NCBI GenBank assembly: GCA_964451605.1
Contig: CAYVJA010000025.1
Span: forward strand, 1 to 36,709
DNA length: 36,709 bases
Direction of reading: 5' to 3'
Origin: JAQVSH01 sp964451605
GTDB taxonomy: Bacteria; Bacteroidota; Bacteroidia; Bacteroidales; UBA4181
The notes below the pieces were generated by a model, which was given only the letters and a program-made list of their open reading frames with translations, was not told where the DNA came from and did not search any database. Below are positions 32,348 through 36,709 of the stretch, in pieces. The position numbers were made by a program, and so were the translations under genes. Position 1 is the first letter of the stretch; every line of letters begins with the position of its first letter.

Positions 32348-33229
32348 ATGAGGAATTCCATCGAAGAGTACGTTACACTGCCAACCGGCAAGATCTGGCA
32401 CAAGAGAGTTTCCGGCGGTTCGGGAACTCCGCTGCTGCTGATTCACGGTGGTCCGGGCATCTCGGCACACTATCTGGCCCCTTTGGAGGCGCTGGCTTCA
32501 GGACGTGATGTGATTTTCTATGAACAGTCAGGATGCGGCCGCTCCGACGGAGCCGACAATCGGTTGCTCTGGCGGCTCGACCATTATGTTGAGGAGTTGC
32601 ACCAATTGCGAAAAGCACTTCATCTTGAGCGAGTTCATATCCTGGGCCAATCCTGGGGTGGCGGTCTGGCCGGTTCGTATGCGCTGGCCCATCCCGATTC
32701 GGGAATCTCTTCGCTGGTCTTAAGTGCTCCGCTGCTCGATTCGGCCCGGTGGGCGAACGACCAGAAGGAGAACCTCTCACATTTCCCGGTGAGTATACGG
32801 GCAGCCGTATCGCGTGCGGAGGAGGCAGGGGTCTACGATTCGGAGGAGTACCAGAATGCCATCACCGCCTATTACAATCGGCATATTTGCAGGCTCGACC
32901 CCTGGCCCGACTGTATGATGCAGTCGATGGAGGCCTTTAATACCGATCTCTATCTCTATATGTGGGGCCCCAGCGAGTTTACCGTTACCGGTACCCTGCG
33001 TAATTTTACCATCGAAGCGGACCTTTCGAAACTGCACCTTCCCGTTCTGCTTACCTGCGGAGAGTTCGATGAGGCTTTGCCCGATACCATGCGTCACTAT
33101 CAGTCTCACTTTCCGTCTGCCCGCCTAAAGGTATTTGAAGGCTGTTCGCATGGACATCATCTGGAGGCAACCGGAGCCTACCTCAAAGAGGTGAGCTCGT
33201 TTTTAGCAGAGGTCGACCGGGGGCGTTGA
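32348..33229 (+). CDS. Proline iminopeptidase-type alpha/beta hydrolase
   Basis: A 293-residue S33-family hydrolase. It has the oxyanion motif LLIHGGPG, the nucleophile Ser102 in LGQSWGGG, Asp241 (GEFDEA) and His268 (CSHGHH), and the helical cap between. The family removes N-terminal proline or acts on related amides; no signal peptide is seen, so it is probably cytoplasmic and may finish peptide breakdown. It follows ispG by 26 bases and may share its transcript. Its last 27 bases overlap the 3' end of uxuA on the opposite strand. The family is clear; strict proline specificity is inferred. Confidence 0.9.
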   Translation: MRNSIEEYVTLPTGKIWHKRVSGGSGTPLLLIHGGPGISAHYLAPLEALASGRDVIFYEQSGCGRSDGADNRLLWRLDHYVEELHQLRKALHLERVHILGQSWGGGLAGSYALAHPDSGISSLVLSAPLLDSARWANDQKENLSHFPVSIRAAVSRAEEAGVYDSEEYQNAITAYYNRHICRLDPWPDCMMQSMEAFNTDLYLYMWGPSEFTVTGTLRNFTIEADLSKLHLPVLLTCGEFDEALPDTMRHYQSHFPSARLKVFEGCSHGHHLEATGAYLKEVSSFLAEVDRGR

Positions 33230-34435
33230 GCCGTTTAGTTCGGACTCAATGGCCATCTGCATGCCCGACAATTCCGAAAGACCCTTAAGTCGCCCTATCA
33301 GCGGATAGCCGGGATTCGATTCACGCGAAAAGTCGTCGAGCATCTTCACCCCGTGATCGGGCCGGAAGGGTATTCTGAAGTCGGTTCGTCCGGCAGCTTT
33401 TCTACGCCGCTGCTCTTGCAACAGCGCCTTAACAATGGGGTACATATCGATATCACCCTCCACGTGGCCATACTCGTGAAACACTCTGTTGCCCAGAAAA
33501 CGGTTATTCCGAAGATGGGCAAAATGGATACGGTGTCCCAACCGTTTTACAATGGCCTCCAGATTATTTTGCCGGTTTACAGAGAGCGAACCGGTACAGA
33601 AGGTAATCCCGTTTGCGTTGGAATCGACCTGATTGCATATCCACTCCATATCCTCGAGCGTACTGACAATTCTGGGAAGCCCCAATACAGGGAAGGGGGG
33701 GTCGTCGGGATGAATACATAGATGTACCCCGGCAGCCTCAGCAACAGGTACCACCTCTTTCAGGAAAAGTGAGAGGTGTTCACGCAGCTTACGGGTGTCG
33801 ATATCGCGGTAGGTGTTCAGCAGTTGCAGAAATGCAGTTTTGTAATCGGTTTCCGAACCATCTATGGCTCCGTCGATAAACTGCTGCGACACCACGATAA
33901 TATTGCGGGTAAGTTGTTCCTGCTGTGCGGGCGCCATCTGTTTCTTCACTTTGCGGGCCTCTTCAATTAGTTGAGGCGGATAGTCAGCTTCGGCTCCGGG
34001 CCGTTTTACCATAAAAAGGTCGAATGCGGCAAAGGTGGCATAATCGAAATACATTACCTCGCCCCCGCCGGGAAGCAGATAGTGTAAATCGGTGCGAATC
34101 CAGTCGAGCACCGGCATGAAATTGTAGCAGACTGTATCGATGCCGCAGGCTCCCAGGTGGGTTAGCGATTGCTTGTAATTATCGATAATCTGCCTGAAAG
34201 GCCCGCTTCGACTCTTAATCGGCTCCGAAACCGGAAGGCTCTCAACCACCGTCCAGCGCATACCATGCGCTTCGATATCGCGTTTCACCTTCATGATCTC
34301 ATCCACCGGCCACACCTGCCCATTGGGAATGTGGTGCAAAGCCGTAACCACCCCCTCTACCCCCATCTGCTGCAAATCCTCCAGGCGAATCGGGTCATTA
34401 TACCCGAACCAACGCCACGACCTCTCAAGAGCCAT
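33203..34435 (-). CDS. uxuA: D-mannonate dehydratase
   Basis: A 410-residue UxuA-type dehydratase, which turns D-mannonate into 2-keto-3-deoxygluconate in the glucuronate route. Diagnostic stretches are RSWRWFGYNDPI at the start, VVESLPVSE, NFMPVLDWIRTDL, the metal ligands in IHPDDPPFPVLGLPRIV, FCTGSLS, IHFAHLRNN and FRPDHGVKM, and NPGYPLIGR. It is a little longer than the usual 385-400 residues because of a C-terminal tail. The only other pathway gene here is uxuB, 168 bases upstream on the same strand. It ends head-on with the iminopeptidase gene, the two coding regions sharing 27 bases. Confidence 0.97.
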   Translation of the reverse strand: MALERSWRWFGYNDPIRLEDLQQMGVEGVVTALHHIPNGQVWPVDEIMKVKRDIEAHGMRWTVVESLPVSEPIKSRSGPFRQIIDNYKQSLTHLGACGIDTVCYNFMPVLDWIRTDLHYLLPGGGEVMYFDYATFAAFDLFMVKRPGAEADYPPQLIEEARKVKKQMAPAQQEQLTRNIIVVSQQFIDGAIDGSETDYKTAFLQLLNTYRDIDTRKLREHLSLFLKEVVPVAEAAGVHLCIHPDDPPFPVLGLPRIVSTLEDMEWICNQVDSNANGITFCTGSLSVNRQNNLEAIVKRLGHRIHFAHLRNNRFLGNRVFHEYGHVEGDIDMYPIVKALLQEQRRRKAAGRTDFRIPFRPDHGVKMLDDFSRESNPGYPLIGRLKGLSELSGMQMAIESELNGSTPPVDLC

Positions 34436-34603
34436 ACCTTATCATTTTCATTAATCACTAACCATTCCTTTTCAGCATTAGAGCACTATCCCTCTGCGCT
34501 TGCGTGTATTTGTCGTTTCGCGCGCAGCGCAGCACTCGAAGCGCACACGCGCTTCGAAGCACCAGAGCACTTCTTTTCTGCACTAGAGCAGCGCGCAGCG
34601 CAT
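34436..34603. repeat. Repeat-rich intergenic region between uxuB and uxuA
   Basis: These 168 bases hold three degenerate copies of GCAYYAGAGCA (near 34478, 34558 and 34580), two copies of GCGCGCAGCGCA (34520-34531 and 34591-34602) and a perfect hairpin TCGAAGCGC-ACAC-GCGCTTCGA (34536-34557). No ORF and no -7 promoter match is present. The hairpin lacks a T-run and so may be an mRNA-stability or attenuation element rather than a terminator. Confidence 0.75.
34536..34557. repeat. Perfect 9-bp inverted repeat with 4-base loop
   Basis: TCGAAGCGC at 34536-34544 pairs fully with GCGCTTCGA at 34549-34557 around ACAC. It lies between uxuB and uxuA and would form a stable RNA hairpin in a uxuB-uxuA transcript. 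No T-run follows on either strand. Confidence 0.8.
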
Positions 34604-35460
34604 TTATACTCCCGAATACGCACTAAATCCCCCGTCCACCGGGATAATGGCTCCGGTAATAAAACTGGCTGCGTCCGAACAGAGGAAATGGACCAATCCG
34701 TTCAATTCGCTGATATCGCCAAACCGTTTCATCGGTGTTTTTGCCAGCACCTTCAAACTCCGATTGGTATAGGAACCATCGGGATTAATCAGGACAGCCC
34801 TGTTTTGATTGCCTATAAAAAAGCCGGGAGCAATGGCATTAACCCGTACCTTTTCGCCAAATTTCATGGCCAGCTCTGTGGCCAGCCACTGTGTGAAAAT
34901 ATTGATGCCGCTTTTAGCAGCCGAATAACCGGGAACCCGCGTGATGGCCGAATAGGTGGCCATAGAAGAGATATTAATGATGCTTCCCTTTCCGTTTTTG
35001 GCCATCATCTCGCCAAATACCATGCAGGGCAGGATACTCCCGTTTAGATTCAACTGCATCACCTTGTCGAAATCCTCTATCTTCATATCGAAGATGGTCT
35101 GCTCTTCAGTCAGGGTGGCACCCGGAATATTTCCTCCGGCCGCGTTCACCAGAATGTCTACCCCGCCAAACTCCTCACCGATTTTTCTTGCTGCCTCATT
35201 CAGGCTCTCCCGGTTCAGGATATCACATACCCAACCCCGCACACTACCCAGAGGCTCCAGTTCACGAACGCGGGTTTCGACCGCCTCTGCCCGAATGTCG
35301 AGAATCGCTACATGCACACCGGCTTCGACTAAGCTTTTCGCGATACTGCCGCCTAAAACGCCACCGCCACCGGTGACAATTGCAACTTTTTTGTTGAGGG
35401 AGAAATTGGGAGTAGACATGGATATAACGGTAAATGGTTAATGGTTAATGCGCTGCGCGC
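34591..35460. repeat. Inverted 14-bp GC-rich repeats flanking uxuB
   Basis: GCGCGCAGCGCATT at 34591-34604 is an exact reverse complement of the bases at 35447-35460. A third, 12-base copy lies at 34520-34531 in the same orientation as the left one. Together they bracket the whole uxuB gene. There is no transposase between them and no visible target-site duplication, so they are probably copies of a dispersed intergenic motif. Confidence 0.7.
34604..35419 (-). CDS. uxuB: SDR-family D-mannonate oxidoreductase (fructuronate reductase)
   Basis: A 271-residue short-chain dehydrogenase with nucleotide motif VTGGGGVLGG near the start, NAAGG, and the catalytic set Ser152, Tyr165 and Lys169 (YSAAK). 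Its place beside uxuA suggests reduction of D-fructuronate to D-mannonate, the step before UxuA. An SDR-type UxuB is known from Bacillus subtilis (YjmF), unrelated to the E. coli UxuB. Gluconate 5-dehydrogenase is the main other possibility. The gene is flanked by inverted copies of GCGCGCAGCGCATT (34591-34604 and 35447-35460), the left copy running onto the stop codon. Confidence 0.85.
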   Translation of the reverse strand: MSTPNFSLNKKVAIVTGGGGVLGGSIAKSLVEAGVHVAILDIRAEAVETRVRELEPLGSVRGWVCDILNRESLNEAARKIGEEFGGVDILVNAAGGNIPGATLTEEQTIFDMKIEDFDKVMQLNLNGSILPCMVFGEMMAKNGKGSIINISSMATYSAITRVPGYSAAKSGINIFTQWLATELAMKFGEKVRVNAIAPGFFIGNQNRAVLINPDGSYTNRSLKVLAKTPMKRFGDISELNGLVHFLCSDAASFITGAIIPVDGGFSAYSGV

Positions 35461-35706
35461 GAATGTCCTGATAATCTGATGATTTGTTTGGCAGTAGAAA
35501 CGGGTATTTTGCCTGTGTTCCTGGTGTAAAGGTACTAAAATTAGAAAAACGGAGTAGGAAAGTGATGAGCCATTGGTTCTTCATGGTAGAAATGGGAAGG
35601 AACAGTACGGAATTTCTTAAAAAGGTGTACTTTCGTGTTGTTGAGTTCCTAAAAAACGTGAAATTATTACATCTTTTATCTCTAAAAAACGTGAATTCCG
35701 ACTGAA
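35420..35706. other. Divergent intergenic region between uxuB and the AAA ATPase gene
   Basis: These 287 bases hold a short tandem of ATGGTTA (35434-35447), the right GC-rich inverted repeat (35447-35460), a possible minus-strand -7 box TACCTTTA (35534-35527, one base off consensus) for uxuB, and the three 33-bp-spaced motifs at 35611-35706. Small ORFs here on either strand show no family features and I do not call them. Confidence 0.6.
35611..35706 (+). promoter_or_regulatory. Three motifs at exact 33-bp spacing upstream of the AAA ATPase gene
   Basis: CTAAAAAACGTGAA occurs perfectly at 35649-35662 and 35682-35695, and a diverged form CTTAAAAAGGTGTA (10-11 of 14 bases alike) lies at 35616-35629. 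All three start exactly 33 bp apart, about three helical turns, so a bound protein would meet each on the same DNA face. The last copy ends 11 bases before the ATG at 35707. A TACTTTCG at 35628-35635, one base off the -7 consensus, lies between copies. An operator read by a repressor, possibly the ATPase itself, is a reasonable guess. Confidence 0.6.
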
Positions 35707-36709
35707 ATGAAACGCAAAATTTATCAGCAACTGGTCGATTGGAAAAAGAGCCGCAAGGGTGATGTGGCTCTCTTGATTGAGGGGGCAAGACGTATAGGGA
35801 AGAGTTATATTGTTGAGCAGTTTGCCGGAAACGAGTACGACTCTTATATTCTTGTCGATTTTAGTAAGGTGAATCCTCAAGTGATGGAGTTTTTCAACCT
35901 ATATCTGGACGATCTTGATACGCTCTTCTTACATCTTGAACTCTATTTCAGACGAAAACTTACACCCCGTCAATCAAGGGATGAAGAGGCCCGTTCGCTC
36001 ATCATTTTTGATGAAGTGCAGTTCTGTCCACGTGCCCGCGCAGGTATCAAACACTTAGTTGCAGACCATCGTTATGACTATATCGAGACGGGATCGCTTA
36101 TCTCCATCCAAAAAAATGTGAAGGGAATAATGCTGCCTTCAGAGGAGCACGCTATTGAGATGTTTCCTATGGATTTTGAGGAGTTTCTTTGGGCGATGGG
36201 CGATGAGGTGATGATGCCCTACATTCGTGCCCAATTCGAAAATAGACTTCCGATGAGAACGTTTCAGCGAAGGGCGATGGACTACTTCCGCCAATATCTC
36301 ATTGTGGGAGGTATGCCTCAAGCTGTGGCAAAATATATAGAGATGCGCGATTTTAAAAGGGTAGATGAAGTGAAGCGCGACATCCTTACACTCTACCGCA
36401 ATGATATCCGCAAGTATGCCGATAACCAGGAAACTAAAGTGACAGCCATCTTTGATGAGATTCCGGGACAATTGCTAAAACATGAAAAGAAGTTCCGTCT
36501 CACGGCATTGCGCGACGATGCGCGTATGCGCGACTACTCACAAGCCTTTTTCTGGCTGAGCGATGCAAAAATCATCAATTGCAGCTATAATTCTACGGAA
36601 CCAAGCATTGGGTTAAAACTTAACGAAGATCGGACTACATTGAAATGCTATATGGGCGATACGGGATTGCTTATCAGCCACGCGTTTGACGAACAGGGTA
36701 TTGTAAGCG
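35707..36709 (+). CDS. AAA ATPase with DUF4143-type C-terminus, partial (cut by window end)
   Basis: An open frame from ATG 35707 runs 334 codons to the end of the window without a stop. It has Walker A IEGARRIGKSY (about residues 24-34), Walker B SLIIFDEVQFCP, the sensor-like ETGSLIS, a winged-helix-like middle (FRQYLIVGGMPQAVAKYI, then LYRNDIRKYA) and the DUF4143 region (FFWLSDAKIINCSY, then KCYMGDTGLLISHAF). This matches the AAA_14/DUF4143 family, abundant in Bacteroidota, of unknown function; toxin-antitoxin or DNA-linked roles have been suggested. The missing end is probably some 80-110 residues by family length. The 33-bp-spaced motifs lie directly upstream. Confidence 0.88.
   Translation, partial: MKRKIYQQLVDWKKSRKGDVALLIEGARRIGKSYIVEQFAGNEYDSYILVDFSKVNPQVMEFFNLYLDDLDTLFLHLELYFRRKLTPRQSRDEEARSLIIFDEVQFCPRARAGIKHLVADHRYDYIETGSLISIQKNVKGIMLPSEEHAIEMFPMDFEEFLWAMGDEVMMPYIRAQFENRLPMRTFQRRAMDYFRQYLIVGGMPQAVAKYIEMRDFKRVDEVKRDILTLYRNDIRKYADNQETKVTAIFDEIPGQLLKHEKKFRLTALRDDARMRDYSQAFFWLSDAKIINCSYNSTEPSIGLKLNEDRTTLKCYMGDTGLLISHAFDEQGIVS

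Noticed and set aside
34169..35047. 292-codon plus-strand frame crossing the uxuA-uxuB gap
   Set aside because: It is antisense to two recognised enzymes and to the repeat-rich gap, and its translation has no family features.
35611..35706. Possible CRISPR or transposon end at the 33-bp-spaced motifs
   Set aside because: Only about 14 of 33 bases are conserved, there are just three copies, and no transposase or cas gene adjoins; an operator is the simpler reading.
36139..36471. 110-codon minus-strand frame inside the AAA ATPase gene
   Set aside because: Antisense shadow of a gene with clear Walker A and B motifs that continues beyond the window.

Overview
The window is chromosomal DNA from a member of the Bacteroidota, most likely order Bacteroidales. 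The evidence is the set of type IX secretion (T9SS) genes (sprA, porW/sprE, porX), Bacteroidota-type promoters (-7 box TAnnTTTG, in one case with a perfect -33 TTTG at 19 bp), no need for strong Shine-Dalgarno sites, an IspG with an extra middle domain, and a pseudouridine synthase with an Arg/Gly-rich tail. A family such as Dysgonomonadaceae or Porphyromonadaceae would fit, but I cannot settle the genus from sequence alone.

Layout. 1-127: an 8-bp tandem repeat and a small inverted repeat. 128-410: tRNA-Gly(GCC) and tRNA-Leu(TAA) on the minus strand with their own promoter and terminator. 442-3545: gcvH and mutS (minus). 3619-11598: ruvA and the very large sprA (minus). 11704-13528: an Arg/Gly-repeat pseudouridine synthase (plus) ending at a strong terminator. 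13589-15463: a secreted two-enzyme fusion (endonuclease/exonuclease/phosphatase domain plus purple-acid-phosphatase-like domain). 15494-22210: a minus-strand run coaX, outer-membrane protein, TPR protein, lptC, lon. 22242-29266: a plus-strand run mrp, porW, porX, tsaE, alanine-dehydrogenase-like gene. 29287-33229: cysS, ispG and a proline iminopeptidase (plus). 33203-35419: uxuA and an SDR-type uxuB (minus) with GC-rich repeats around uxuB. 35611-36709: three copies of a 33-bp-spaced motif leading into an AAA ATPase of the DUF4143 type that runs off the end.

How the genes work together. Two regions concern the cell envelope. SprA is the T9SS outer-membrane translocon; PorW is an outer-membrane lipoprotein of the same machine; PorX is its response regulator, and porW and porX overlap by 14 nt, so machine part and regulator are probably made from one message. 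The coaX-lon run adds the LPS-export protein LptC beside an uncharacterised beta-barrel and a TPR protein. The rest is mostly housekeeping: mismatch repair, Holliday-junction processing, tRNA t6A formation, Cys-tRNA charging, isoprenoid synthesis, glycine cleavage and glucuronate use.

I see no phage, CRISPR array, insertion sequence or classical defence island. The points most worth a second look are the phased repeats upstream of the AAA ATPase, the alanine-dehydrogenase homologue that has lost expected catalytic residues, the Arg/Gly-repeat RNA-modifying enzyme, the two-enzyme secreted fusion, the non-ATG start of sprA, and the porW-porX gene pair.
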